Assembly: GCA_016839555.1 (NCBI GenBank)
Contig: JAEOUA010000012.1
Span: 310,001-374,000, forward strand
Source: Promethearchaeota archaeon
GTDB lineage: Archaea > Asgardarchaeota > Lokiarchaeia > Sigyniarchaeales > SOKP01
Direction of reading: 5' to 3'
DNA length: 64,000 nucleotides
Below the pieces are notes generated by a model. The model saw only the letters and a program-made list of their open reading frames with translations. It was not told where the DNA came from and ran no database searches. A program made the translations under genes and the position numbers. Below, one piece after another: positions 55,866-64,000 of this stretch; the first letter of the stretch is position 1, and each line of letters starts with the position of its first letter.

Positions 55866-56972
55866 TTGATTAAAATTTCTGAAGATACGCTTTTATTAAA
55901 CGCGCTAACTCCTGATATTACCAATATGAAAGATATATATAAAGCGCTTGATCAATTTCTTACAAAAAAGAAAAGTGAAGATCCAACAGACCGATTTAAT
56001 ATTATTTTATTTCAACAGAGTGGTCCGAATTATCTGAATGATTTTACGCTGAATCCCGAGAATATCTTGTTAGCTTTAAAGACCTTAGAACCGACAATCA
56101 TAGAAGCTAATATCGCTTGGGGGATTTTCATAGCAGCTACGTTTATTATTGATGTCTATAAAAGAATATCTAATAAAGCATTCCGCTTGCTTGTTTTGAA
56201 AGATTCTGGAACAGTTAAAATACCACTGCAATATCTTCCTGTGTTAGAAAATTTAATTGAAAAAGTAAAAGATATGCCTTTTTATATCGATATAGTCCAA
56301 ATAGGGATGGAATCTTCCGAAGAAGATGATAATTTAAAAAGTTTAGCTAAATTAACGAAAGGAAATATCTATGTAATTAATGAAATAAATGATTTAAAAT
56401 CGATATTAGATGTAGTGGATTTAAAACATAAGATCTCAAAAGATTCATATTATGAAGAATCAAAAGTTATTCCCGAAAATAATAGGCTTTTCTATATTAA
56501 CTTGGCAGAGGAACCCAATGAAATTAATGGGGTAGAAAAATGTTCTATTTGTTTTCAAAGAGATGATGAGGGATTGGTGCAATGCCCTAAATGCGAAATT
56601 ATAGCACATAAATCCTGTCTTGCTCAATGGTCAGAAACGTCTAATATAGGCATAGAAAATGTATTTAGATGCCATAATTGTTATAATTTACTTAAAATAG
56701 ATAGAGATTATATTAATTTGGTTAAATATGGAAATTTAGCTTCTTCTGGTGATATTAAAATAAAAGAAAAAGATTTACAAGATTTCCAAGAAAGTCTTGA
56801 GCAAGATAAAAAACCTAAAATAATTAAGGCGAATGATTCCTTGGCTCCTCCTCCAAAGAAAAAGGAAATAGATGAGGAAGAACAGATTCGATTTATTCTA
56901 TGCCCAAATTGCCATAAAATGATAACAAATCAATATGATAAATGTCCTAACTGTAATTTTTTATTACACTGA
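55866..56972 (+). CDS. vWA-like protein with RING/PHD-like zinc domain and zinc ribbon
   Basis: A 368-aa protein. The N-terminal half (about 1-190; TDRFNIILFQQSGPNYL and FIAATFIIDVYKR) reads like a von Willebrand A-type Rossmann fold, though a complete MIDAS motif is not seen. Cys226/229, 240/243, His248, Cys251 and Cys269/272 give a C4HC3 zinc pattern with HKSCLAQW, as in RING-variant and PHD fingers. Residues about 275-340 are a charged linker and the end is a zinc ribbon, Cys346/349 and 360/363. Such a domain could be an E3-ligase-like or protein-binding module, but no ubiquitin-like gene is nearby. The start is TTG 55866; no ATG precedes. Confidence 0.75.
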   Translation: MIKISEDTLLLNALTPDITNMKDIYKALDQFLTKKKSEDPTDRFNIILFQQSGPNYLNDFTLNPENILLALKTLEPTIIEANIAWGIFIAATFIIDVYKRISNKAFRLLVLKDSGTVKIPLQYLPVLENLIEKVKDMPFYIDIVQIGMESSEEDDNLKSLAKLTKGNIYVINEINDLKSILDVVDLKHKISKDSYYEESKVIPENNRLFYINLAEEPNEINGVEKCSICFQRDDEGLVQCPKCEIIAHKSCLAQWSETSNIGIENVFRCHNCYNLLKIDRDYINLVKYGNLASSGDIKIKEKDLQDFQESLEQDKKPKIIKANDSLAPPPKKKEIDEEEQIRFILCPNCHKMITNQYDKCPNCNFLLH

Positions 56973-57122
56973 AGGGCATAGAATGAAAGCAATCCGTTTA
57001 ATTCTTACTTCTCTTTATTTTCATATATTTTACTTTTTTCTCTTTTTTATATTTTTTGAGTAAGAGAAAGAACCAAAAAAAATTAAAAAGATAAGGATTA
57101 AAATTAAAGCTAAAAAAATTTG

Positions 57123-57956
57123 CTATTCGGCTAAAATTTTTATTGTATTTGTATAGACATATTCGCAAATAGGCACAGATGCCCCGCCATGGGTATTGAT
57201 TAAATATCTACCATTACAAATTTCTGCCGAGTTTTTAACTAATTGAACTAATTTTGGAAAAAATTCTTTTGTTAAACCCCGACTTCCATAATCATTTTTG
57301 GCAGTATCGTGCCCTAATAAATGAATTATTATATCTGGCTGGAAATCGTCTAACCTATTAACAAATTCTTCTTCTACTAAGGTTAAATAACGGTCATCTG
57401 TGGTTTGAAATCCAGAATCAACACAAATTTTAGTATTATTATCTTCTATTCTATTTACAGAGCAGAAACATACATGAAGAACATTATGGTTTCCCATGGT
57501 GACATCACGCGTCCCATTACCATGATGAGAATCTGTATCTAATATGGCAACCTTGACACCAGGAAATTTTTCTTGTAAATTGACTATGGTAGGACCACAA
57601 AACGATGCATAGGTACCACCCCATGCAGAATCTCTTTCTGCATGATGCCCTGCCGCCACTCCAAATATTAAAGCATTTCTTAGCTCACCCAGCATAATCT
57701 TTTCACTCGCCTCTACTGCCCCTCCAATGGTATAATAAGCTCCTTCCGCATACCATTGTTTTTTTAAATTATCAATAAATCTTAGAGTATGAACCTTCAA
57801 TAAGAGTTGCTCATCCACCTTTTTTGGCTCAAATAATTCTACATTTGGCAAATTTAGTTGCTCTTGCATCACACCTGGAAAATTTTGAAATTTATCATTA
57901 ATTATATGCCAGACTTTTTGACTAAATAATTCATGAAAGAAGACTCCCGTTTTCAT
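57123..57956 (-). CDS. Histone deacetylase family (AcuC/acetylpolyamine amidohydrolase-like) hydrolase
   Basis: A 277-aa zinc hydrolase of the arginase-deacetylase fold: the tandem catalytic histidines are in AAGHHAERDSAWG (His104-105), the zinc site in LDTDSHHGNGT (Asp142, His144) and LGHDTAKND (third Asp). The GGGY motif with the catalytic Tyr is replaced by THGGASVPICEY. At 277 aa it is shorter than the usual 340-370 aa. Substrate may be acetyl-lysine, acetylpolyamine or an amidated compound. Single gene. Confidence 0.85.
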   Translation of the reverse strand: MKTGVFFHELFSQKVWHIINDKFQNFPGVMQEQLNLPNVELFEPKKVDEQLLLKVHTLRFIDNLKKQWYAEGAYYTIGGAVEASEKIMLGELRNALIFGVAAGHHAERDSAWGGTYASFCGPTIVNLQEKFPGVKVAILDTDSHHGNGTRDVTMGNHNVLHVCFCSVNRIEDNNTKICVDSGFQTTDDRYLTLVEEEFVNRLDDFQPDIIIHLLGHDTAKNDYGSRGLTKEFFPKLVQLVKNSAEICNGRYLINTHGGASVPICEYVYTNTIKILAE

Positions 57957-58188
57957 AAATTCAATACCCTCTTAATAATAAAATTTTCACTACTCAAATT
58001 ATTGTGTTATTTTTATTTCTTTCACTTGAAAATTCTTATAACCATTTGTTGAATTAATTCTAAATTTCTTATAGGAATAAAATGAGTATTTTTAAAGAAA
58101 TGTATTAAATCTATTAAATTTTTTATTTTAAGGTAGTTTTATATGTAAATCAAAATCCAGAAATTGACAATAATTGGCTTAAATTTAG

Positions 58189-58518
58189 TTTAAAAATAAA
58201 TTTAGATATCTTCAATATAAAGAAAATTACTCAATAGAAATTAAAATAAATAGAAAAAAAGTAATTCCAACATTTCTTTTTGCCGTATTAATCACAAATA
58301 AATTAACTAATCTTCCAAACTCTTTTGATAAATTAAACTTCTTAAGATCAATTCATGTTTCATCGAATAATATCGCTTCACTCCCCGAATCTTTGATTAA
58401 TCTTGAAACACTTAAGGAATTACTTATAGAAGACAATCCAATTTCTAAGCACCGAGATTCTAAAACAGAAGAGATCATTGAAACATTAAGAAGAAAGGGG
58501 GTTATTGTTGCTTTATAG
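58189..58518 (+). pseudogene. Leucine-rich-repeat gene remnant without a start codon
   Basis: The frame 58189-58518 has no ATG, GTG or TTG start, yet encodes two or three clear LRR units: KLTNLPNSFDKLNFLRSIHV and NNIASLPESLINLETLKELL, with the C-terminal ending TLRRKGVIVAL. The upstream part in a second frame (58120-58240) reads NNWLKFSLKINL and may be the frameshifted beginning. It resembles the C-terminal half of the intact LRR gene at 24.9-25.8 kb, ending alike (KKRGLNVQI there). Confidence 0.6.
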
Positions 58519-58716
58519 TCTATAATCTCATAAAGTCAATTTAAATTACATTTTTGGCTCATTTTACATGATAACTTTCTTTTATTAAATATATTAAAAC
58601 TTGAATTCTCTTAACAAATACTATTAAAAAAAAATTTAATAATAATTAATAATTATTTGGTTCATTATAAATCTCATAAAAAATTAAAGTACTAGAGGTG
58701 AAAGAGGATATCAGAA

Positions 58717-59478
58717 GTGTCAAAATTCATTGAAAAGTTAAAGAAAGCAATGGAAAAAGAAAAAGAACAGAAATTTGTAAAGAATTTAAAAAAAATACTT
58801 GAAAATAAAAAAGATGATATTCAATCCTTTTATGATTTATATGGTAAATTTATTCAGGAAAATCGAGATTTTGCATTAAGCAATTGTTATTATCTTTTTC
58901 GAAGAGAGGCCTCTAAAATATTATCAGTCGAAGAATTATTGAATATGGATCAATATTTATTAAATAATTATGCATTTAAGAAGCCAGAGAAGCTTTTAAT
59001 TTCATTTACAGGAAAAATTAAAGGATTAACCGGTCCATTGGAGGGAGTATTATTTTTGACAGATTATAGAATTCTCGGTACTGGAGAGATGAAAGGTGGA
59101 TCCGGTTCCTCAACCAAAGGAATTTTAACAGGAGCAGAAGTTTCAATGGCAAAAGATATAAACGCAATGATGAAGAAAAAAATGACTGATACTTTAGAAC
59201 AAGAGACTTTGGGTGAAGGCTTTTCAGAAGAACAATTTAAAATTTTTCCACATAATTTTCCTATAATAAATGCTTATAATATAAATAAAAACACTTATGC
59301 AATAAATTATATGATAAAATTTGAATATCAAAAAAAGAGTAAGACAAAAGTTAAAGAAGTGGTTGTTGTAATAATTCCCATGAAAGAAGAGGGGGAAAAA
59401 TCTAAAGCATTTAAACCACGAAAAGAACTTATATTAGATAAACTTGAAGAAACTATTCTTAAAGCACAATCCTTATAA
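58717..59478 (+). CDS. Protein with a GRAM/PH-like segment, unknown
   Basis: A 253-aa soluble protein, mostly helical N-terminus (FIEKLKKAMEKEKEQKFVKN) and a central beta-rich region (about 85-230; LISFTGKIKGLTGPLEGVLF, LTDYRILGTG) that resembles a GRAM/PH-type fold, where the LTDYRI segment is typical. No catalytic motif. Start is GTG 58717, preceded by purine-rich AGAGGTGAAAGAGG. It follows the LRR remnant on the same strand. PH-like domains often bind lipids; here that is inference. Confidence 0.5.
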   Translation: MSKFIEKLKKAMEKEKEQKFVKNLKKILENKKDDIQSFYDLYGKFIQENRDFALSNCYYLFRREASKILSVEELLNMDQYLLNNYAFKKPEKLLISFTGKIKGLTGPLEGVLFLTDYRILGTGEMKGGSGSSTKGILTGAEVSMAKDINAMMKKKMTDTLEQETLGEGFSEEQFKIFPHNFPIINAYNINKNTYAINYMIKFEYQKKSKTKVKEVVVVIIPMKEEGEKSKAFKPRKELILDKLEETILKAQSL

Positions 59479-59671
59479 ATACAATTTATTAGAAGGAATT
59501 TTAAACATCTCAAATAGAAATTTCAATATTTTTCCTTTTACTTTTTTATTATAAATGATCAATGACGTTCTTAATAGTTAGAGCATTAATTCTAATAAAT
59601 ATTAACTAATTTTATACAAAAAAAGCTAGGAATATGTGAAATCCTAATAGTCTATTAGCTTATTTAAGGAT

Positions 59672-60115
59672 TTAATTTAAAAAGTCCTCGAAGAATTTTA
59701 CCACATTTCTTAATTGTTTCGTTTTTAAATCCATGATAAACCGAGTTACTTTCACCAGAGCTACAATTTTACCATCAGATTCTCGAGAAAGTTTATGAAA
59801 AAATGTAAATGATTTATCTCCAATTTTTTCTATATTAGTCTTAACAAGGATATAGTCTCCAAATTTAGCGGTATTTTCATAAGTGATATCAACATGCTTT
59901 ACTCCTAATGCAATTCCTTCGTGAATAAATTGTTCAACGGGTTTATTTCCTCCAATTGAATTCATAAAACTTACAAAACCATCATCAAAATATACCATAT
60001 AATTCTTAAAATGAACAATGCCCATCGCATCTGTATCATTAAAACGTACTTTAACTCTGGTAATGTCTTGATGTTTTAAAATTCGGCTTTCTAATTGTTT
60101 TGAGGTATTTGACAT
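59672..60115 (-). CDS. 4HBT-family acyl-CoA thioesterase
   Basis: A 147-aa hot-dog fold protein. The active-site motif is RFNDTDAMGIVHFKNYMVYFDD, with Asp in the position used by YbgC/4-hydroxybenzoyl-CoA-type thioesterases. It cleaves an acyl-CoA thioester, of unknown chain. A single gene, divergent from the MFS transporter 160 bp away. Confidence 0.85.
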   Translation of the reverse strand: MSNTSKQLESRILKHQDITRVKVRFNDTDAMGIVHFKNYMVYFDDGFVSFMNSIGGNKPVEQFIHEGIALGVKHVDITYENTAKFGDYILVKTNIEKIGDKSFTFFHKLSRESDGKIVALVKVTRFIMDLKTKQLRNVVKFFEDFLN

Positions 60116-60277
60116 GATTTAATGAAAAATTTTTAATTGAATGTGATTAAAATAATATCGGATATTTTATGATTTCTACTAATTCATATCTTTTTTTGCT
60201 CTTTCTATAATATTATCGTTAAATTTTAATTGCTTAACATATCAATAATTATAAAAAAATATAATTAAACGATTGAA

Positions 60278-61513
60278 ATGGCTGAAGAAAAAAAAATTAT
60301 GAATAGATGGCTGGTCGTTTTCGGCGCAGTGTTAATCCAACTAGCCTTAGGCTCATTATATAGTTGGGGAGCGATGACAGGTGAAATCAGCGGAGGGAAT
60401 TTCTTAAATGAACCTAGTGAAGTAACAACATATATTTTTGGAATAGCATTAGCTGCTTTTGCGATAACTATGATTTTTGCGGGAAAACTCCAGCAACAAT
60501 ATGGCCCTAAAAAGATCTCTATTCTCGGAGGCATCTTAATTGGTGTAGGAACGATTTTATCTGCATTTTTGGGTGGAAATTTTTGGGGATTATTTATAAC
60601 CTATGGTATAATTTATGGCGCTGGAATAGGCTTTACTTATGTATGTCCTATCGCTACAGCAGCAGCGTGGTTTCCAGATAAAAAGGGAATGATTAGTGGA
60701 ATTGCTGTTGCAGGTTTCGGAGCGGGATCCTTTATTTTTAATTATTTAGTGGATTGGTTTGTATTAATTAGTATTCCTGTGATGTATATCTTATTAGGGA
60801 TAATATATGTAGCCTTTATAGTGATTGGTGCTATGACAATGATTAGGCCTCCTGATGGATGGTTACCAGAGGGATTTGTCCCTCCTGTGGCAACAGAAAC
60901 AAGCTCTGAGGGTATGGTTGAATTTTCTCGAAAAGAAATGCTCTCAAAATATCAATTTTGGTTATTATGGCTTTCTTATATTTTGGGTTGTATGCCAGGA
61001 CTTCTAGTCATCGGAACCTATAAAACATTTGCTAATAGTGATCCTAATTTTTCAATTTATGGATTGGGTACTTTTTTGATTCTAGTCGGAAGTATTGGAG
61101 CATTGTTTAATGGTCTTGGAAGAATTAGTTGGGGGAAAGTTGCCGATATCTTAGATTATAAAAAAGCGTTACTCCTCTTGTTTTTAGTACAAGCTTCCAT
61201 GTTATTCTTATATTTCACAACCAATATTAACTATGCTTACTATTTTATCACCACTTGCATAATCTTTTTCTGTTTTGGAGGAAATTTATCGCTATATCCG
61301 ACCGCGACTGCTGACCTATTTGGAAATAAAAACCTTGGTCAAAACTATGGTGTGATGTTTACGGCCTATGGAATTGCTGGATTCATTCAAGCGGTTGCGA
61401 CAAATCAAATCGTTTTAACCTTAGGAGGATACTTACCACTCTATCTCTTAGTGGGAGGTTTTTCAGTCGGCGCCTTGGTTTTAGTATTTTTTATAAAACC
61501 ACCTAAAAAATAA
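60278..61513 (+). CDS. Oxalate/formate-antiporter (OFA) family MFS transporter
   Basis: A 411-aa, 12-helix MFS carrier: NRWLVVFGAVLIQLALGSLY, LYSWGAMTGEI and the TM3-4 segment GAGIGFTYVCPIATAAAWFP with GMISGIAVAGFGAGSF are typical of the OFA family (OxlT-like). The central loop begins after TM6 (MIRPPDGWLPEGF). It probably exchanges a small carboxylate, but the substrate is unassigned. The two halves are separated by the loop at about 195-230. Start ATG 60278. Confidence 0.88.
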   Translation: MAEEKKIMNRWLVVFGAVLIQLALGSLYSWGAMTGEISGGNFLNEPSEVTTYIFGIALAAFAITMIFAGKLQQQYGPKKISILGGILIGVGTILSAFLGGNFWGLFITYGIIYGAGIGFTYVCPIATAAAWFPDKKGMISGIAVAGFGAGSFIFNYLVDWFVLISIPVMYILLGIIYVAFIVIGAMTMIRPPDGWLPEGFVPPVATETSSEGMVEFSRKEMLSKYQFWLLWLSYILGCMPGLLVIGTYKTFANSDPNFSIYGLGTFLILVGSIGALFNGLGRISWGKVADILDYKKALLLLFLVQASMLFLYFTTNINYAYYFITTCIIFFCFGGNLSLYPTATADLFGNKNLGQNYGVMFTAYGIAGFIQAVATNQIVLTLGGYLPLYLLVGGFSVGALVLVFFIKPPKK

Positions 61514-61678
61514 ACCACTAAAAAAAGAAAAAACCTAAATTATTTTTTATATTTTTTTATACTCTTCTTAGAAAAACGTAATAAGTTAAATATTTCTTTA
61601 TAGCAAAAATTATGATTTTAGTAAAGAAAAAAAATAAAAGAAATTAAGAAAATAAAAATAGAAAAAATATTTAAAAAA

Positions 61679-63268
61679 TTAATCTCTTTCCGCAGCCTTT
61701 GCGTTTATAATTCTGTCTACTCGAAGGATTAAATTAGCTAATTCTCCACCAGCCTTCACAATATGTTTAATTAATTCTGCTGGTTCAATGATACCCTTTT
61801 CCATATTATTTCCAATTTTGTTCTCAATGGTATCAATGCCAATCCATTTATCTTCTGGGGTTTTATGTGCTGCTCGAAGTTCTGTCATGTTTTCTATAAC
61901 ATCAAGTCCCGCGTTCGCGATTAACGTTCTAGGAATTTCTTCAAGCGCATTAGCAAATGCTTGAATGGCTAATTGCTCTTTTCCGCTGATCTCATTGGCA
62001 TACGTTCGTAGTCTCTTTGCTACTTCAATGTAGGTAGCTCCACCACCAGCCACAATGGTTTTCGTATCAATAATCTTTGCTAACACACTCACTACATCAT
62101 GAAGAGCAATTTCTGCTGTGTTTAGAATCTTCTCAAGACCACCTTTTAGTAAAATTGCGACAGTTTTCGGATTTTTGCAGCCACTAAAGATAGTATAATC
62201 ATCATCTCCAATTTTCTCGAATTTTACCTTTTCCGCAAAACCAAGGTGTTCTTCACGTAAATCTTTAAGATCATCTATTTGGGTACCCCCTGTAGCATTA
62301 ATTACGGATTTGATATCATCATCACTTAAACTTTTAATTGCTGCTATACCTTCTTTACTTAGCATAGCCCCGAATTTATCAGAAATATCTTGATTATTCA
62401 CAATCATTGTTACACCGAGATCTGTAAAGTATTTGAGATATCCCTTAAGCATATTCTTTTCTTGGTCTAAAAATTGTTGAATCTTCTCTGGACTCTTTAT
62501 CATTATATTAGAATCATATTCAGATTTGACAATCTCTAATTTTTTACGGATTATGGCAATTTTGGCATTAGAAATCACATCAGGCATATTGGAATTTACT
62601 TTCTCTTTCTCTATGTAAATTCCACTAATTAATTCCGAATCTTTTAAAGATTTACCAGGGGCCTTAATTACCTTAATATTGCTAACCTTATCGAAGATCG
62701 GGCCTTCATTTTTCTCTGCGACGTGGCGAACTGCTTTTAAAGCCAACTCAGCAAAATATTCTTTAACAGCAGCAATGTCCTTGGAATTCATGGAAGTAAT
62801 TGCTGCTCCTTTAAGTAATTCTTCGTTATCTTCAGAAATCTTTTTGGATATTTCATCAATAATTTGAATTGTTTTATTAGAAGCTAATTTGAATCCATTA
62901 GTAATAGGTTTAGGATGAATCTCCTGCTCTATTAACTCAAGTGCGTTTTGTAATAATTGAGCACAAAATATAACAGCAGATGTGGTTCCATCACCCACTT
63001 CTTTGTCAACAGACTTAGCCAAATTTACCATCATGTTCGCCGCAACATTCTCAATATCTAGTTTGTCTAAAATTTCTGCACCATCGTTTGTTATGGTAAT
63101 ATCTCCTACAGAATCAACAAGCATCTTATCCATTCCTTTTGGACCCATAGTTGAACGAACAGTCTCTGTAATCGCCATCATGGCATTAATGTTTTGAGTT
63201 CGGGCTTCTCTCTTCTTTATATCCTCCGTTCCCTCACGGAGAATGATAATAGGAACATTTGACGACAT
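61679..63268 (-). CDS. Thermosome / group II chaperonin subunit
   Basis: A 529-aa group II chaperonin (CCT/TCP-1 family). The ATP-binding sequences GPKGMDKMLVD, GDITITNDGAEIL and GDGTTSAVIF are present and GGGATYIEVAKRLR lies in the C-terminal equatorial domain. GTG 63277 would add three residues; ATG 63268 (MSSNVPIIIL) is preferred. It refolds proteins in an eight- or nine-membered ring with an intrinsic lid. The C-terminus (INAKAAERD) lacks the Gly-Met-rich tail typical of many thermosomes. Confidence 0.95.
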   Translation of the reverse strand: MSSNVPIIILREGTEDIKKREARTQNINAMMAITETVRSTMGPKGMDKMLVDSVGDITITNDGAEILDKLDIENVAANMMVNLAKSVDKEVGDGTTSAVIFCAQLLQNALELIEQEIHPKPITNGFKLASNKTIQIIDEISKKISEDNEELLKGAAITSMNSKDIAAVKEYFAELALKAVRHVAEKNEGPIFDKVSNIKVIKAPGKSLKDSELISGIYIEKEKVNSNMPDVISNAKIAIIRKKLEIVKSEYDSNIMIKSPEKIQQFLDQEKNMLKGYLKYFTDLGVTMIVNNQDISDKFGAMLSKEGIAAIKSLSDDDIKSVINATGGTQIDDLKDLREEHLGFAEKVKFEKIGDDDYTIFSGCKNPKTVAILLKGGLEKILNTAEIALHDVVSVLAKIIDTKTIVAGGGATYIEVAKRLRTYANEISGKEQLAIQAFANALEEIPRTLIANAGLDVIENMTELRAAHKTPEDKWIGIDTIENKIGNNMEKGIIEPAELIKHIVKAGGELANLILRVDRIINAKAAERD

Positions 63269-63466
63269 TTGAATCACTTTTGTTTTTATTTTAATTGATT
63301 GATTAAAGATAATTAAAAAGAATTTTTTAATTTTTTGATTTGGAGATCATTTAAATACTTTAAATAATACTTTTTTCAAAATTTATGGATAATTTTTTTT
63401 ATAATAATATGAATTAGAATAGCAATTTTAGGGTTAATTATTAGAAGTTTTCAAAAATCAGTGAAT

Positions 63467-64000
63467 CTATTTAAAATGAGATAACTTTTTATTCGATAAT
63501 TTATAATTAGGATTTATTTTACGAATCTTATCAATAGCTATTTTTATATTCTCTGATAAGCCATGCGAAAAATACAGATTTGCCAATTTTTCCCAGAATA
63601 TGAGGTTTTTGTATTCAATAGAGGATATCTCCAGGGCATCTAATTCTGTCTTGTTTAAATAGTGTAAGAAGCCCTCTTCAAGAAGATATAGCACCACACT
63701 CGGATATCCTGTTTCAAATCTTCTTCCTATTTCCTCCTTAAAACTACGTATTGCCCTTCTATCCCCGGCGTCAGCTAATTTTTTGAGCAAAGGGAATGCC
63801 AAATTTCGATGTAGGATGCGAGTATCATACTTATTCTCATACCAAGCTTGTAAATTAGAACAATGCCCCCAAAATTCCGTTCTAGAATCAATTATTTGAG
63901 GATTTTGTGAAGTTAATTCCAAAGAATGATCCAAAGTATCGGCAGCTTCATCTATAGAATTAATATTATCATATTTTTCTATATTATTACAATCAAGATT
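63467..64000 (-). CDS. Helical repeat protein, N-terminus beyond window
   Basis: The frame is open through the right edge, with no start inside, so this is the C-terminal 177 residues. Seen are the segment FWGHCSNLQAWYENKYDTR, LHRNLAFPLLKKLADAGDRR and KEEIGRRFETGYPSVVLYLL, wording I associate with N-terminal regions of Asgard LRR proteins, here without LRRs after it. The tail (FWEKLANLYFSHGLSENIKI) looks like a TPR. Function unknown. Confidence 0.6.
   Translation of the reverse strand, partial: NLDCNNIEKYDNINSIDEAADTLDHSLELTSQNPQIIDSRTEFWGHCSNLQAWYENKYDTRILHRNLAFPLLKKLADAGDRRAIRSFKEEIGRRFETGYPSVVLYLLEEGFLHYLNKTELDALEISSIEYKNLIFWEKLANLYFSHGLSENIKIAIDKIRKINPNYKLSNKKLSHFK

Noticed and set aside
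1..64000. CRISPR array, insertion sequence, integrase or prophage
   Set aside because: I saw no regularly spaced repeats, no transposase- or integrase-like product and no phage structural gene.

Overview
The window is an AT-rich, gene-dense chromosomal segment of an archaeon. A thermosome subunit, a CDC48/VAT AAA ATPase beside an Hsp20-like protein, a tRNA-Pro with an apparent intron, a CdhD subunit, HdrABC and archaeal-style short intergenic spacing all point to archaea. Leucine-rich-repeat proteins, a HEAT plus LRR protein, a small GTPase, a vWA protein with a RING/PHD-like zinc site and a histone-deacetylase-fold protein, together with bacterial-type folate enzymes (MetF/MetV), suggest an Asgard archaeon of the Lokiarchaeia type. 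The lineage is inferred from gene content only; no rRNA is present.

Layout: 1-8.4 kb holds a helicase cut by the left edge, a methyltransferase, a possible cdhD/Nramp-like/LysR group and leuCD. 8.8-13.1 kb is a lysine/diaminopimelate locus with dapF-lysA (+) converging on dapA-dapB (-). ndk and argG follow; argG carries a 30-nt insertion inside its ATP-binding motif. 15-21 kb has a histidine kinase and response regulator, a degenerate ADP-ribosylglycohydrolase-like protein, tRNA-Pro and a cold-shock protein, then small membrane proteins. 21-30 kb contains a polyferredoxin, a B12-binding radical SAM enzyme, an SCP2 protein, a HEAT/LRR protein and a CDC48 operon. 30-41 kb contains an orphan DNA methyltransferase, a disulfide oxidoreductase, a first MetV-MetF pair, a UroD-like protein, a sulfatase and a large membrane protein. 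41-45 kb holds two small unknown genes, an MBL hydrolase, a shortened Fpg-like glycosylase and a GTPase.

The metabolic core is at 45.1-51.8 kb: a 1166-aa HdrA-HdrA-MvhD fusion, hdrC, hdrB, metV and metF, followed by an Lrp-type regulator. It looks like a flavin- and FeS-based complex feeding electrons to methylene-tetrahydrofolate reduction (or running in reverse). Together with CdhD at 4.5 kb and the polyferredoxin at 21 kb it suggests Wood-Ljungdahl-type C1 metabolism. The right end carries GTP-dependent PEP carboxykinase, the vWA-zinc protein, an HDAC-family hydrolase, an LRR gene remnant, a thioesterase, an oxalate/formate-type MFS transporter, the thermosome and an edge-truncated protein.

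Strongest leads: (1) a hairpin-forming insertion that breaks argG inside the SGGLDTS motif and whose exact removal restores it; (2) the HdrA-HdrA-MvhD fusion tied to MetVF; (3) a tRNA-Pro with a roughly 30-nt insert in an unusual place; (4) an Fpg-like protein lacking its H2TH domain; (5) a leuD that appears to start at a non-AUG isoleucine codon.
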